Assembly: GCA_024516035.1 (NCBI GenBank)
Contig: CM044957.1
Coordinates: forward strand, 16,998,564-17,062,563
Length of the DNA stretch: 64,000 bases
Direction of reading: 5' to 3'
From: Bactericera cockerelli
Lineage: Eukaryota > Arthropoda > Insecta > Hemiptera > Triozidae
Both the position numbers and the translations under genes were made by a program. Below are positions 1 through 12,602 of the stretch, one piece after another. Each line of letters starts with the position of its first letter. The first letter of the stretch is position 1. The notes under the pieces were generated by a model. That model was given only the letters and a program-made list of their open reading frames with translations. It was not told where the DNA came from and made no database searches.

Positions 1-3000
1 GGAAGTGGACCTTTGATTGGTTCTCTAAACTCCTGTGGAACCCAGCCAAAACTGATCTAAGTCCCTGTTACAGTGACTCATTGCTTATGGACGACCAAAC
101 TCATGCTGGCTCACTGTGATGCAACAGGTCCGTTCTTTTCCTTGTTGGCTATTTATGGTTTTATACTGACGTATGATTTATTTACAAGTGTGGAAAGATG
201 GGTAAAAACAATTGCATGTCGCTAATTACTCTAATTAGATGTTTGGAATACAGGTACATTACATATATCAAGCTCGTCAACAGTCGAATGCTAAATAGTC
301 AGGTTGTCATGATAGTAGACAAGGCTTGTAGAAATTGTACGCATTTTGGTCAAGTGTTTTTCAACCAAATCAATGATTCTATCAAATTTAATTTTTGTAT
401 AATTATTGTACACTGAGTTGTGGCAAAAAAAGAAGAATCAGTTAGTGTAAACAGAAAAGTGATAACTTGTATTTGAAATAAAATAAAAAGAGTGGAATGT
501 AGAGGATTGTAGACACACAAAACGTTGAAGCTCCCACTGACAGGACTGAACAGAGAACAGAGCGCGTTGTAGAGATTCACTCGAAAAGAAGGAGCCGGTA
601 ACCTGAGCTCTTGTGCCGAGCGCTGGATTTTGAGAAACCAGAATCTGGCTCGGAATCCTGGAGGCTGCTAACCTTGCATGAAGGACATTGCCCCTTGGTC
701 ACCTGACCAGCGCATCAGCTGAGCCTGGCAAGGAAGAAGGGGCCAGTTTCCCTATTGTCTACTCAGCGCCGCCGCCGTCACCTGTGCAAGGTCCGCTGAT
801 TTTGATTCAGCTTATGTAGAGGGGTCTTGGTATTCTTCGGGTTCTCCTTGTCTTTCGGCATTTCTCTCTCTTCCAGTTTCGTACTTTTCCATGGAAAATC
901 TTCTGTATTTTTCCCTTTATTTGTTAGTTGAAGTATGGGAGATTTTATATTATTTTCATTCCTTTCTGTGTATTTTTTTATTATTTAAATACTTATAGAA
1001 ACGAATTCATGAATGGTCCAAATTGATAAGTATGTGAGAGGGAGCCCGAAAACCCTCTAAATCCGTCTGTTTTACAAATCTTTGCAAAATGACGAAAGGG
1101 AGAACAAAGACTTGCGTCATGAGCTAGACATTAAAGACCAATATTTATGAATACTATCTAACATGATATATTCGTTAATACCCACAGTATTCATATATGA
1201 CATCCATATTCCACTATCACTCAGCACTGCTGTCTACACATTTGCATTTAAAGTGCACACGAAAAAATAAGTGCAATAAAATAAACTAAATTACGTGGGA
1301 CCTTGACTGTGACTACTGTGAGATATGCAGTTTTCACTCATACAGTGTTGTCGTTTCATTTTCTCAATTACACTTCGAATTGTGCTTTTTCTCTTCATTT
1401 CCTGAACACGTAGATTTCGATTCTATTAAACAGATTCTTTGAGAAGATTGGGATATTCATTAACACTTCCAAGTGTAAAGGTACCCTCAATCTCATGTCA
1501 TATGTCAGACCAATCAAGGATTCTGATGGGTTGAAAACACGTGAAAGATTGGTAAAGAGAACATACAAACTAGCATTATAATTATGTAATTTCGAGATGT
1601 ATTGTGCACAGCAAAATTCTATAGACTTGGTTCTTTACATATTGGAACTCCAGTCCATGCCCAAGACATGTCTAACCCACGCGTGTGCTGTGCGTGCTAT
1701 AGCTGGGTGTGTATTGAAATAGGAAATGCGCCTGGAGGGATGGAGCTGCAGCACTAGGGAAACTAATCAGAATAGTGCCAGCCCCACCCTAAAGTGGGCC
1801 AACACCCTTTTATGTCCGTTTGAAATAAATTGAAGCTTTTGCATCCCTCTGTCTCAGCCCTCAATGAAATTCCTTTCCCTATGATAATAATTATAGAAAC
1901 AGATAAATATATGTACGTACAAACTGTGGCCTATCAAATTGTCCATCGCTTCAACTGAAGAAAATGTTCGTGAAAGTACCTATTACCTGTACAATCCAAA
2001 TGTTATTAATACGAGGAATCTTTGTAAAAAGTACTAAACTCATTTTGAATAGGAATCCCCCTGAAGTACCTACATTTCTTCGTGAGAGAGCTTATATGAA
2101 AATTTTAATCGATAATGGTTATTATTAGTCCGAATCTGTATGATAGAGACTGAAAGAGATAAAAATGGCATGTTTTTATTTGCTAGATCTGATGAGAACA
2201 CCTCTTGTTGTGCAAACATAAAATTTATTTACCACTAACGCTCTTAACTTGTATAATGGCATTACTCAGTTGTTGTTCTCCTCTACTATCTACAATATTA
2301 CAACACTGTTGTTCTAGCTAGAGTGAGAGAGAGGAAAATAGATTATCCAATACATGAGAAGAGAGAGACGGTAGAATTTTCCACTCTTGTTTATATGCAT
2401 TTAGGTGCAAGCCCGTGATGTGTTGGGAACATGATAATAACAACATCGGAAATATTCCAAACAATTCCACTGTAAAGTGAAAACATTTCTAATGACGTAA
2501 CACATTACTGTAATATTCCTGGTACTTGAGTTCGTACCGCACATCCTGTACTGTCAATACCTCAATACAGCTCAAGGGTCTCACTATTTATTATTCATAA
2601 ACTCTCCTCCATTGAGAAAGTACCCTTGACTGTAGGTCCCCATTTAAACAATGGTATGTACTCTGATGAGTCTGATGTCATGCTAAAACATTACTGTGAG
2701 GCCAACTTAGAGAATGCTATGATTTGTGCCCATAGCAAGCTCATTTAAACGCTCTATTTTTACGTAATATTTTTAAAATAGAAATAAAATAATGTGATCT
2801 CAAACACATTACACATTTATCGAATATTGTGATTTTTAAATAATTTTAGATTTTATGAGAACTACATTAATTGAAGGTGTACTCACGCTAATCCAATTCC
2901 AGCCAAACAATTGCTGAGGCTGGAGTAAATTTGATTTCTCTAAAGTGCCTGTAAAGGCTGTTTAGTCTGTGTGAGGAAAATTTCGACTTTTATAAAATTA

Positions 3001-5029
3001 GCATAAAAGGAAAATCGCGAAGCGACAGCATTCCTCGCACTGATCATCTTCCATCCTCCAGGCGGTGAGAGTGCATTCCAAATTGAAGTTTTTTTATTGT
3101 TATAAACCTTGTAGTAAAATACATCTATAAAAATTGTTAAAAGAGAGTTTTATTAAAGGACTAGATTTCAGTTCGCTCAATCTCATGTAACCATGTTGAT
3201 TTCACATAATAATTTCGAATCCAGAATGTGTGGAGGTCTGGTAGCGTCTGGTAGTGACTCGTAATCCAAACAACTGTCTACAGGTGTTAGAATAGAATGA
3301 TAACCGGACGAATCGAACCTCAGACTCGGTAGTTGACTGTATAGACAGTCAATGGCATGGGCGTGACATTTTGTCAAGCCCTCACCGATCATTGTTGTTA
3401 ACGCTGGAGTGGAGGCTACTCCTCTGACGGATTTGCGGTAGCGGGGCTGACGATGCTTGGCCGGGAGAAATGTCTTCTCGTGTGGACTCGCTTACCGCCA
3501 TTTGAAACCACCTAATGTAAACTAGAGAAGCTAATGTATCCAAATCAACTGTCGTACAGGAGTTAGAATAGAATGATAACCCCGGACAGGAATCGAACCC
3601 TCAGACCTTCTGGTTCATACACGGGAGAGTGGTTTTTCCCTTTTAATTAAAATGTCAAATATCTGAATTCATACCTGAAGAGGTGACACGCGTAGGGGAC
3701 TGAAACTTCATTCAAAATCACCTCAGTTGAATGGTAGGAGTCTCAAGACGAATCTCTCCTTCCCCCTCTGCTCCCCATCCCCTCTACCTCTTGTTTGTTC
3801 CTCTCCCCCCTCACTTCATTATTCTCATCCCTTGCCCTACTTTTCTTCCCTTCCCACACGAAAATTCTTAATTTGGAAACAAAGTGAAAATGTACTCCGA
3901 GGGAAGTGGGAGCAATCAGCCCTCGTCAGCAGTGCAGTAGAAAGAACAACTGATGGGTTAGAAGCACCCTCGAGCGCCACACGTTTCGTTCTTTTTCACT
4001 AGATTAGTACACATTGGACAACTATTTAGTTCTTTTTAGACAGTTTAGATTATATTCTCGATCTTCTGATTGTATTTTAGAAGCTTATTCGAGCTCATTA
4101 ATAAATAATTATTCAAAGATAATTTTATTTCCTGAAAGTGACAATCGAAATTGCCCCTGTATTTTACCCTATTCATATCCGCCATACTTCTTGGTCCACA
4201 ATAACCCAAGTTTATTCACTTTTATATCCATGGCCGTTTTACATAAATTTTAGATTCTGAATGAGAGTTCTCAGTTATAAAATGTAAATTTTTTGACGAT
4301 TATATTCTCTTGTTCTATAATATGTAACAGTAAGTCTTAATTTATTGTTGAAATATTGATCTAAATAACCCCCATATTCTAATAATATGTGGAATTTTCT
4401 GTCGTATTAGTTTTGATGATTGAACAAAATGCACAATTGCAGCCTTTTTTTTTTGTTATCCATATGCCGCACTCTGTACGTACTTTTCATCTCATCCATC
4501 TCGTACATTCAGTACATTTCCTCGTCCTGGTGTGGAGGAGTCGGGTCTGATCAATACCGCTCGCCTCACGTGGCAGAGTCGTGTATCGATGGGGTGCCTC
4601 TCCACATCTCACACCTCTTCCTCAGACGTCACAAGGAAAATTTGCTTCTTCCTCCAAATCCTTCATTATCTGTTCTTTCAGAATTTCCTCCTTCCCTGAC
4701 TCCCCTCTAATGGCCCCTTTCATGTAATATTTAATTTTAAGTTCTTTGAACTCTTTCGTACTACACAGCGAAAAAACAGCCAGTTTTCAGTTCGGAAACA
4801 GGCAAATCCCTAATTCCTCCACTTGAGCTCCTGTTACCCACCCACCTCGTCCTTAACCTCAGCCAATTTATCCCTTGAATTTTCTAGAGGTATCTAACTC
4901 GAAATTAAAAAACTCTCGGGGTTAGGTGGTAGAAAATTTTTGAAGCACTAACATCCTTCGTTTAGTTGTCACCTCCCACTAAAGAGTATTATTATTATAA
5001 AATTATCTTGGATAACAATCAGTTTTTAG
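1..5029. other. AT-rich region without recognised gene
   Basis: No open frame with coding character or convincing splice sites was found. A GC-rich patch at about 540-840 stands out from the AT-rich surroundings and could be a 5' exon or promoter, possibly of midnolin, whose ubiquitin-like N-terminus is missing from the window, but no coding frame supports this. Two related pieces at about 3262-3330 and 3540-3612 differ mainly by small indels. A decayed SINE tail lies at about 4915-4995 (same as the tail at 41100-41180). Confidence 0.5.
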
Positions 5030-5039
5030 TTTTCTTTAT

Positions 5040-5215
5040 TTCATATCATTGAGGTAAAATTACCTTGGATGAAAATCCGTTGAGTATTTTCTCTATTAGA
5101 TATCATTGAGGTAAAATTACCTTGGATGAAAATCTGTTGAGTATTTCCTCTATTAGATATCATTGAGGTAAAATTACCTGGATGAAAATATGTTGATACA
5201 TTTCTTTGTTTGATA
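5040..5215. repeat. 57-bp tandem repeat, three copies
   Basis: The block starting ATATCATTGAGGTAAAATTA occurs three times at a 57-bp period (starts near 5043, 5100 and 5157). The third copy has a one-base deletion and a diverged end. It is a short minisatellite in non-coding DNA. Confidence 0.85.
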
Positions 5216-7574
5216 ATAGTGTTGGTCCCCGGGAATTCCCGTGAATTTCAACTTCCCGCTTTCTACCCTGGAAAGTGTGGGTTGAAAGAATAGAATAAAG
5301 TAAATTCTGAGAGGAATTAACTAGGGTCTTTGTTCAACCTACGCTTTTTACTAGTGTCAGTACTCTCTAGAAAGGAGCTATTTTCATTTTATATGAAGAA
5401 AATGAACTTCAAATTATTTTCAATCATGTAATTTGACTGGATGAAAGGTAGGTTTTCAAAATTGATTCAAAGCCTGAGACTTAAGATGCCATCCCACACA
5501 AACAGCTTTTATTTTATCATCGTTGCCATTATAAAGGTACAAAACCAACCGAGCTATACACTTTCTAAAGAGACAAATGTTTCGCGCTTTTGGATTTCAA
5601 GACCAAAAACTTCGCCATTTCACCACTACCTGATGGATTACGCAGATTAGAGACTAGTCAACTAGGTTAAACATTAACAATTAATTTCAGCAATAAACGT
5701 GAAGTAAAAACTATTGCAAAAATTGTTCAAGTTCGAGTAAAGTATGTTAACCCGCTCTGGCATGTGGTACAAGTCCTTCTTAAATTTTCATACTTATTAT
5801 TAGTATTTTGAAACTGTAACCAGAGATAATTTTTTCTTGTTTATAGTACTTTCACACATTAACTTATACAATACAAGCGGCTGTCGCTCGCTTGCGGCGA
5901 GGCTGGCCGTGAAAGCAAAAATCTTTTTCGCCAATGGCAGGTGTTGTAGTGGGAATTCGAAAATCCCGTCTTATTGCACAGTAGACTATAAGAAAGTACC
6001 TACCAAATTTCAGCTTCTAGGATTACGGTTTGGGCTGTAGAGCGATGATCAGTCAGTGGTCAGTGACTTACATTTATATATTAAGATAGATGGAAAATAT
6101 CACCAGGAAAAATGTTCAAAGGTAAGGTCGGTTAGTGAGTGTGACTTGAGAGAACTTTCATTAGTATGAGAAACGAACCGTGTTCAACACGTATTTGTCC
6201 CCCGTAGTAACTTGTATCTCAGCCAATTTTTTGACATGTTTAAGACTCATTGACTCAAATCACTTGGGTAGTCAAGTTGGTAATATATTAGCAACTTTTA
6301 CCTTCGTAATGTATGAGAAGAATATTCTGTCTTTCAGAGACAAATAAGAAAGGTTTTATTTGGTCTTATCGCATGTTTACTTACAATTATCTAGTCTTAT
6401 CGCCATTCATATTGTGAGAAATCTTGCTTGTGGACCAGGTGTGCCTGCAAGTGTTGATGCCGAGGTAGAAAGTAACGGGTACTCACAGAGGTACTCTCGG
6501 ATTTCTAGTGGAACGGGCGGTCTACTTTCATGTACCGTACTGACCTGATACCATTCCTCTCTCTCACAACTGTACCATCCTTACGAAATCATTCTGGATT
6601 CTTCAAGTGATTCAAGTAATGAAGCGGGATCTGTTCTAAATCAAAATGAAATGTTCTGTTTTCCTCGACTCTTCGACAGAAATCAGGAATGGAATGTATT
6701 GGACGTCACCGAGTTCTCTCCCGACCCAACTTTTGGTCAGGTTCTCTCCCGTACCACGAGTTCTCTCCCGCTCATGTTTTATCAACACCGAATTCTCTCC
6801 CGTTGCTTGCATTTTTTCTCGGAGTAAGTCCGAATCACGGGTAAGAAAAAGTCAACCGGGGAGAGAGATATTTCGCTTCACTCCCATCATCCAAAAGGGT
6901 AGCAGCTTCTTTTAAGATGCAAAATTGAGCTACGAGAATATGGTGAGCCAGGAAAAATAATTTTCTTCAAAGACAGTTGCTTTAAATAAAAATTCTCAAC
7001 ACATTTAATAACACACACACACATATGAAAAATATTATTTCGAGTATTGTTTTTTTTTTTTTTTTAAACATAAAGTGCTGATTCGTCCAGATTTATATGT
7101 CTATCAATTTCTATTTCAATCAGTGACGGTTGCAATACTTGCTGTGTATTTATAGTTGTTAGACTATGGAAAGTAAAATAGTTTCCTTACCTTAAAGGTA
7201 ATGTAAAGAAATAACCAATACTTGCACGTGTTACATGATACCCGGGTGTATCTGTTCACATGAGTGACTACCGATTGTTGTGTCATGGCTACAGCGATTA
7301 CACAGAGGGACCAGAGAGGTCGGCCAACATTTGGTATATTCACATTCGGGTTTACATAATAAACCCCGACTACATAATCATAATCAGAATCAAAGTTTGA
7401 TAGTTTACATAAGTCACCTTGATGTGAGTGCTGCCTACCTCCTCCATCAGTCAGACTGGCTTCGTACATTCGCATGGACCTGTACAATTGTAGAGGGTAA
7501 ATTAATGACTTTGAATCCAGGGTTATTTATGAAAAACTCGTGTTCCTAGGGTAAGATTCTAAATTAATCGCGCC
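5216..7574. other. Non-coding, with interspersed repeat copies
   Basis: No gene is recognised. About 5870-6060 holds one copy of an interspersed repeat whose relatives lie at about 21040-21205 and 53205-53425; shared text includes the run around 'cgccaatggcaggtgttgta' and 'ggtttgggctgtagagcgat'. At 6705-6810 the motif GTTCTCTCCCG recurs at least four times. A poly-T run lies at about 7049. Confidence 0.5.
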
Positions 7575-8260
7575 TAGAATAGCTGAATATGTTCCCAGCA
7601 GTTGGATGTGTGTGGGAGCCATAGTATACAATGTTGGTGGGGTGAAACATTCATGACTGACATGCCCCAACATCATTAGACATTCGGCAAAGATCCGGGA
7701 CAGTAGTCATGTTGATAAGAGTCAAGGATTTGTGATTACAGAACCCAGGTTTGAGTCTATGTTGGATTTTTTTTTAATACGAGAGCTCGATATTTAGTTT
7801 ATATAACATAGCTGTTGGATAGCAAATCCCTGTTATAACTCAGTGTTCCTATTGTACAAAATGATTAATTATACCATCAGGTAAATTAATAAATAAAATA
7901 AAAATAAGTAAAATCCTAATGTTTCGCGCTCGAATAGCTAATATGTTTCCAGCAGTTGGATGGTGCTGGAGCCATAGTACAATTGTTGGTGGGTGAAACT
8001 TCAGACTGACATGCCTCAACATCATTAGACATCGGCAAAGATCCTTGGGACAGTTATATCATGTTGATAAGATCAAGGATTTGTGATTACAGAACCAGGT
8101 TTGAGTCTATGTTGGATTTTTTTTTAATACGGAGCCGATATTTAGTTTATATAACAGTTGGATAGCAAATCCCCGTTATAACTCAGTTTCTATTGTGCAA
8201 ATGATTAATTATACCATCAGGGCATAATATAAATAAAATGTAAATCCTAATGTTTCCCAA
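7575..8260. repeat. Tandem duplication of about 330-350 bp
   Basis: Copy 1 (about 7575-7925) and copy 2 (about 7930-8260) align along their whole length. They differ mostly by single-base insertions in copy 1 rather than substitutions. Recent duplication with sequencing errors, or an assembly duplication, would both explain this. Confidence 0.8.
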
Positions 8261-8429
8261 GCACCAAGTTTTAGAATATCAGCTCACCACAACATATTGT
8301 GTGTAAGCAATCCTTTCTACTAGATCAGTAGATCACTTTACTAGTTACTCTACACCGTGTTACTCAATTATATACGAGTAAAATTCAACACGCGCTAGCG
8401 ATTGAATGTCACGTTTAATACACCAGTTC

Positions 8430-8590
8430 TCGTTTTCCTGAAGTTAACAACGTCCAGTGAGGTTAGACTTGGATGCGTGATCATTCAAATTTAACCTCGT
8501 GATTCTGACTATTCCGGCCCAACCCAGGCTGGGTGAAGTTATGTGAGTTGATGGTTTGTGAGTTTACACCAAAGGAATGGTAGAGTCCCT
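8430..8590 (+). repeat. 5S rRNA-headed SINE (SINE3-like)
   Basis: The head resembles the internal promoter region of 5S rRNA (GAAGTTAACAACGTCCAG, then GGTTAGACTTGGATG and GTGA). It is followed by a body containing ATTCCGGCCCAACCCAGGCT and GGGTGAAGTT. The same body follows tRNA-like heads at 33775-34001 and 44572-44800. The copy is decayed. Confidence 0.65.
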
Positions 8591-8599
8591 CCTTGCCTT

Positions 8600-10160
8600 T
8601 CTGGGGCAATAGAAAAACTGGCCTATGTTAAATAATAGGTTAAGCAGCAACATGTCCCAAACCCTTGAATTTAAATAATTTTGAGTCTGGATGGTAAGTA
8701 TAACTGACCGTCTGGTTTTGTGGGCTAGAGCTGGCTCGGATTTGGTTCATTAGCTATCTTGTGGGAGACCATCAATTTCGGCATTAGCAACCTAGCATGG
8801 CTACTATAACAACTCGTTATGTATCCTGCACTGCTTAGATAACAGTGGAGTCAACTTTCTCTTGAGCCTGGCTACACAAGAGGTATCTGGTAGAGAGACT
8901 TCTACTCCAGTACTTGGGTAACACGAGACCTTGGGCTGGCTGTTTGGTTGCTAAACCTCAAGTTTGGTCAATACCACCCGACAGCTCTGTATGCATGAGT
9001 TGCACATAGCAATGATTGCGATGAGGTCTTTGTATATAATTATCTATTTTAAATAAAAATAGATGTTTTAAATTGAATGCATGGAAATGTTCTTTTTTCG
9101 GATATACCTAGTTAGGTACCTACATTATACTGGTACATTGGTACAATCATAGGTACATAAAATAAGACTACTATCAGTCATGAGTAGTAACACATACACT
9201 TCTCCTAACTTGGTAGTTAGTATTCAGTTCAAGTACCTACTTTGAATCTTTTTCATTTAGAATAGAACTAAATTTGTTTATTTCTGTAACCAATATGTGT
9301 TTCTGCTAACTTGTACAGAACACCCTTCTCTGCATTTCTGCACTGTCATTCAAGCAATAAACATCTTCTCCCTCACTTCTATATTAATGAAGGATCAGCT
9401 GATCAGCATCAAAACACGAGGAAGGGAGAGATACTGCTGCATTCTGCCTGGGATGTTTCCCTAAAATATAAAATTCGAACCCCCCATAATCTCCCTCGCG
9501 CTCCTTCAGTATTCAATTTATAATAGAACCCTTTTGTCTCTCCCTCGCTCAAATATAGCCGGCTCCTATCCCCCACACAAAAATTATATCCTTCCCCATG
9601 GTATGTCGCATATCGCTTTCGTCTTCTAATCTCCTCCTCGTGTGTTACCAAGAGTTGCCTAGTTGTCAGAACATTTTGTATTTATAGATATCATCTGGAA
9701 CATGTGGTAATTTTGGCTTTGGCAATGCATTGTATTTTTTTTTACTTTGTGTGTTGTAAATGAGATATTTTACCAATTTTTATTTGCCACAAAACCTATA
9801 TTTCTAGTCGCGGATGCTGTGGAAGGCACGGCAGGGCAAAATCCACGGTTTCCACATAAATTATGTATAATGACCGCCGTTTGGCAATTGACCTCTTCTC
9901 TTTGCCGCAAATCAACTGGATTTTTAAGGTGTTTTTTTACCCCATTTTCCATAGCAGAGATATACAATTCTTCCCCCCGTAGATCGAGATCGTGTGCGAT
10001 CGACAGAGAAAGAAAAATCTTCGAATAGCACTAATTCATAAGTAATTTTAATCTTTTAATCTCCCTTGATTATTCATGTACCTTGTTAACAGACACATAC
10101 AAAATGTATATTCTTCTTTTACCCTGTCATCCGCTTAAGGTCCGTTTTCAACTCATGTTA
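8600..10160. other. Non-coding, nothing recognised
   Basis: AT-rich sequence without a supported gene. The open frames here have no coding character and no paired splice sites. It may be intron or 5' flank of midnolin. Confidence 0.4.
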
Positions 10161-10164
10161 GTTG

Positions 10165-10310
10165 ATTGTGGATTTTTCGGCTGATAAACCACCATTATGG
10201 ATTTAACTTCCTGGATTAGGCTGGGTTTCGAACCCTCCATTGCTGGGAATCGTACCAGTACCCACATAACCTCACCCAGCATGGGTAGGGCCGAAGCCTT
10301 TATACTAAGC
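10165..10310 (-). repeat. SINE body fragment
   Basis: The reverse strand carries the shared SINE body (GGCCCTACCCATGCTGGGTG, then GTACGATTCCCAGCAATGG). The head is missing. It ends about 60 bp before the midnolin acceptor at 10370, so this intron has a SINE close to its 3' end. Confidence 0.6.
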
Positions 10311-10370
10311 TACAGAATAAAAAAAGCCAGAAAATCCTCTAACTTGTTGCTTTTCCCTTGCGTGCTGCAG

Positions 10371-10612
10371 GAGTCGAGCAGTTCCAGTGCTTGCAGCAGT
10401 CCCAGCCCCAGCGCGCCCAGCAGCCCAGCCAGCCAGCCCGGCACGTCCAGCACCCCGCCCTCCCCCTCCCCCTCCAGTAGCACCGCGACCTCCTTCGTTC
10501 CTACCACCCCCAGTGGCGGCGGCGCAGCAGTGCCAGCAGCAAGCGACGCCAAGGCGCCATCATAGAGAGCATGCACCACCACGGCAAGGGCGTGTACTCG
10601 GGCACTTCTCAG
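10371..10612 (+). CDS. stx: Midnolin (stuxnet) internal exon: Ser/Pro-rich region and start of conserved core
   Basis: Midnolin carries proteins to the proteasome for ubiquitin-independent degradation in mammals; the Drosophila orthologue stuxnet controls Polycomb stability. A strong acceptor (pyrimidine run, then CTGCAG at 10365-10370) opens a Ser/Pro/Ala-rich stretch, then GAIIES...GKGVYSGT, the counterpart of GAVIES...PGVFSGT in human midnolin. The exon closes at the donor CAG/GTGAGT. As written, it is readable only by changing frame twice: the Ser-rich frame reaches a stop at 10563, the GAIIES frame starts near 10553, and the final FSG is in a third frame. One missing G in AAGGCG (10551-10556) and one missing T in ACTTCTC restore homology and make the join to the next exon phase 1. 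I infer consensus errors or recent frameshifts, not a different gene. The ubiquitin-like N-terminus is not in the window. Confidence 0.8.
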
Positions 10613-10652
10613 GTGAGTTCCTCTCGTGCTGACTGAGACACCACTCTCACTC

Positions 10653-10960
10653 AGTGGCGTAGCCAGGGGGGTTTTGGGCAAACCCCCCCCCCCTGAAATT
10701 TCCAGAAACCCACAAGGATACGTGAGCGAGATTCTGAACCCCCCAACCCCCCGAACCCTCAAAACCCCCGAAATTTCCAAGAAACCCCAGCAAAGATGGA
10801 ATATATACGTAGGCGAGATTTCTGAACCCCCCTCAAAACCCCCCGAAATTTCCAAGAAACCCCAGCAAAGATGGAATATACGTTAGGCGAGATTTCTGAC
10901 CCCCCCAAAACTCCCCCGAAATCCCTCAAACCCCCTCCAAAATGTGGTCTAGCTACGCAT
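10653..10960. repeat. C-rich interspersed repeat with internal ~75-80-bp tandem units
   Basis: It opens with AGTGGCGTAGCCAGGGGGGT and closes with a CTAGCTACGC end, typical of a widespread arthropod repeat. Inside, the unit CCGAAATTTCCAAGAAACCC plus GCAAAGATGGAATATA and GGCGAGATT recurs two to three times. It sits 40 bp inside the midnolin intron. Confidence 0.7.
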
Positions 10961-11074
10961 GCTCTCACTCTCTCGAAATTCCTAGACCACCCTCAATTTC
11001 GTTCAAATAAACCATCAGAGTGATTTGTTGTAGTTGAAGGAATTGGATATGAGATGAGAAATCTTTTTTTTTTT

Positions 11075-11290
11075 TAATGGTTTAAGTTTTTCAACTGCCA
11101 TGGTCATATCACGACGGTTTTACCCTCCAATCGCAGGAACTCACAAACCTGCTACTCACATTGACCTCACCACCTGATGGGGCCGGAAACCAAGCGTCAC
11201 GAGAATTAGAATTTGAATGTCACCCATCCAGTCTTAACCTGCTGGATGTCGCTAACTTCGGAGTTCTGAGGAACGTGATTCAACATGCAT
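11075..11290 (-). repeat. 5S rRNA-headed SINE
   Basis: On the reverse strand the head reads CCGAAGTTAGCGACATCC, AGGTTAAGACTGGATGGGTG, matching the 5S rRNA internal control region with small deletions. The body (TTTCCGGCCCC..., GGAGGGTAAAACC, GGCAGTTGAAAAA) matches the tRNA-headed copy at 33775-34001 nearly to its 3' end. A T-run on the + strand is close to the 3' end. It lies in the midnolin intron. Confidence 0.7.
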
Positions 11291-11779
11291 CGACGCGTGA
11301 GAAATCTTTCTGTAACGAGGACCTGTGGTGATCATTTATTTCTTCAGGGTCATTCTCCCTACCCACCCTTCAGCACAAAGTTTTAAACTTGGGCAATTCG
11401 ATGCGGTCTTTTTGTTATTGGAAAGATCAGATAGATAATTAGTGTATTTTAAAAAGAAGTAAATAAAAACTTTGTTAAACATAAGATAATAAATATTTTA
11501 ACATCGATAAGTTGAATCAGAAAAAGTAGACAATAACTGGCTTTGGCTTATATTTACTGAGAGTAGTGCCTCTGGGTGGTCATGTAGCTAACTATTAGAA
11601 ACCCTCGGAAAACTCGGCTTCGTTGGATCGGCATAAGGGTACCAACCCTGTATGACGGACAAAAGTAAAAAATTAAGTGAATAATAAAGTAGTAAGATAA
11701 TCATCGTGAATTCCTATTTAATAATACTGCTAACATTCCATTCATCGGGATAGTCAAGTTCCATATCCTAATAGTAAGT

Positions 11780-11915
11780 TAATGTTATTATCATATTTGT
11801 GTTATTCACTTCGTGATATCACAACTACTCAAACGTTAAAACTACGCTGATCGGAACTTGACACCGACCTCAGGTTAATCCGCGCCTTATCGACCAGTAC
11901 TGAGGCCGTCATATC
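11780..11915 (-). repeat. SINE of the CACGAAAGTGATTAACAC-tail family
   Basis: The reverse strand has a tRNA-like head (CTGGTCGATAAGGCGCGGAT, GGTGTCAAGTTCC) and the tail GATATCACGAAGTGAATAAC. The same tail occurs at 59080-59160 and in the tandem repeat at 63261-63524. It lies about 90-225 bp upstream of the midnolin exon acceptor. Confidence 0.6.
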
Positions 11916-12005
11916 TATAGTATTTTATTTGATTATCTCCAACAGGACCTGAATAGTACGAGTATCATATCCTAATAGTATTTTATTTGATTTATCCTCC
12001 CCCAG

Positions 12006-12602
12006 GCACCCTGAACCCCGCCCTGCAGGACAAATTCGGTCGCCCCAAGCGTGATATCAGCACCATCATCCACATTCTCAACGACCTGCTGTGTGCCACC
12101 CCTCAGTACAGAGCTGCCCGCACCACGGCCCTGGACATTGGCCCCGCCTCCATTGATACCAGCCCTGTGTCCAGCATCAAGTCTACCTGCAGTGGTAAGT
12201 ATATTGATACCAGCCCTGTGTCTAGCATCAAGTCTACCTGCAGTGGTAAGTATATTGATACCAGCCCTGTGTCCAGCATCAAGTCTACCTGCAGTGGTAA
12301 GTATATTGATACCAGCCCTGTGTCTAGCATCAAGTCTACCTTTAGTGGTAAGTATATTGATACCAGCCCTGTGTCCAGCATCAAGTCTACCTGCAGTGGT
12401 AAGTATATTGATACCAGCCCTGTGTCCAGCATCAAGTCTACCTGCAGTGGTAAGTATATTGATACCAGCCCTGTGTCTAGCATCAAGTCTACCTGCAGTG
12501 GTAAGTATATTGATACCAGCCCTGTGTCTAGCATCAAGTCTACCTGCAGTGGTAAGTATATTGATACCAGCCCTGTGTCTAGCATCAAGTCTTCCTGTAG
12601 TG
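12006..12602 (+). CDS. stx: Midnolin (stuxnet) conserved exon with nine alternative 5' splice sites
   Basis: The acceptor CCCCCAG (12001-12005) opens GTLNPALQ...[10 protein letters not shown] followed by [14 protein letters not shown], which aligns with GTLHPNCQ...GRPRRDIGTI and LQILNDLLSATRHY of human midnolin, part of the conserved substrate-binding core. The exon then runs into Ser-rich [15 protein letters not shown] and a 5' splice site, TG/GTAAGTAT. From there the exon end plus splice site is repeated nine times at exactly 51 bp. Possible exon ends are 12194, 12245, 12296, 12347, 12398, 12449, 12500, 12551 and 12602, giving exons of 189 to 597 nt. All end in phase 1 and join in frame to the exon at 12790. 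Read through, each unit encodes [17 protein letters not shown] without a stop. The coordinates give the longest form; the shortest form ends at 12194. Confidence 0.85.

Noticed and set aside
540..840. GC-rich patch as first exon of midnolin with the ubiquitin-like domain
   Set aside because: No frame resembles a ubiquitin-like domain and no canonical donor closes it.
12103..12588. Second reverse frame of repeated [17 protein letters not shown]
   Set aside because: Same cause as the other array frames.
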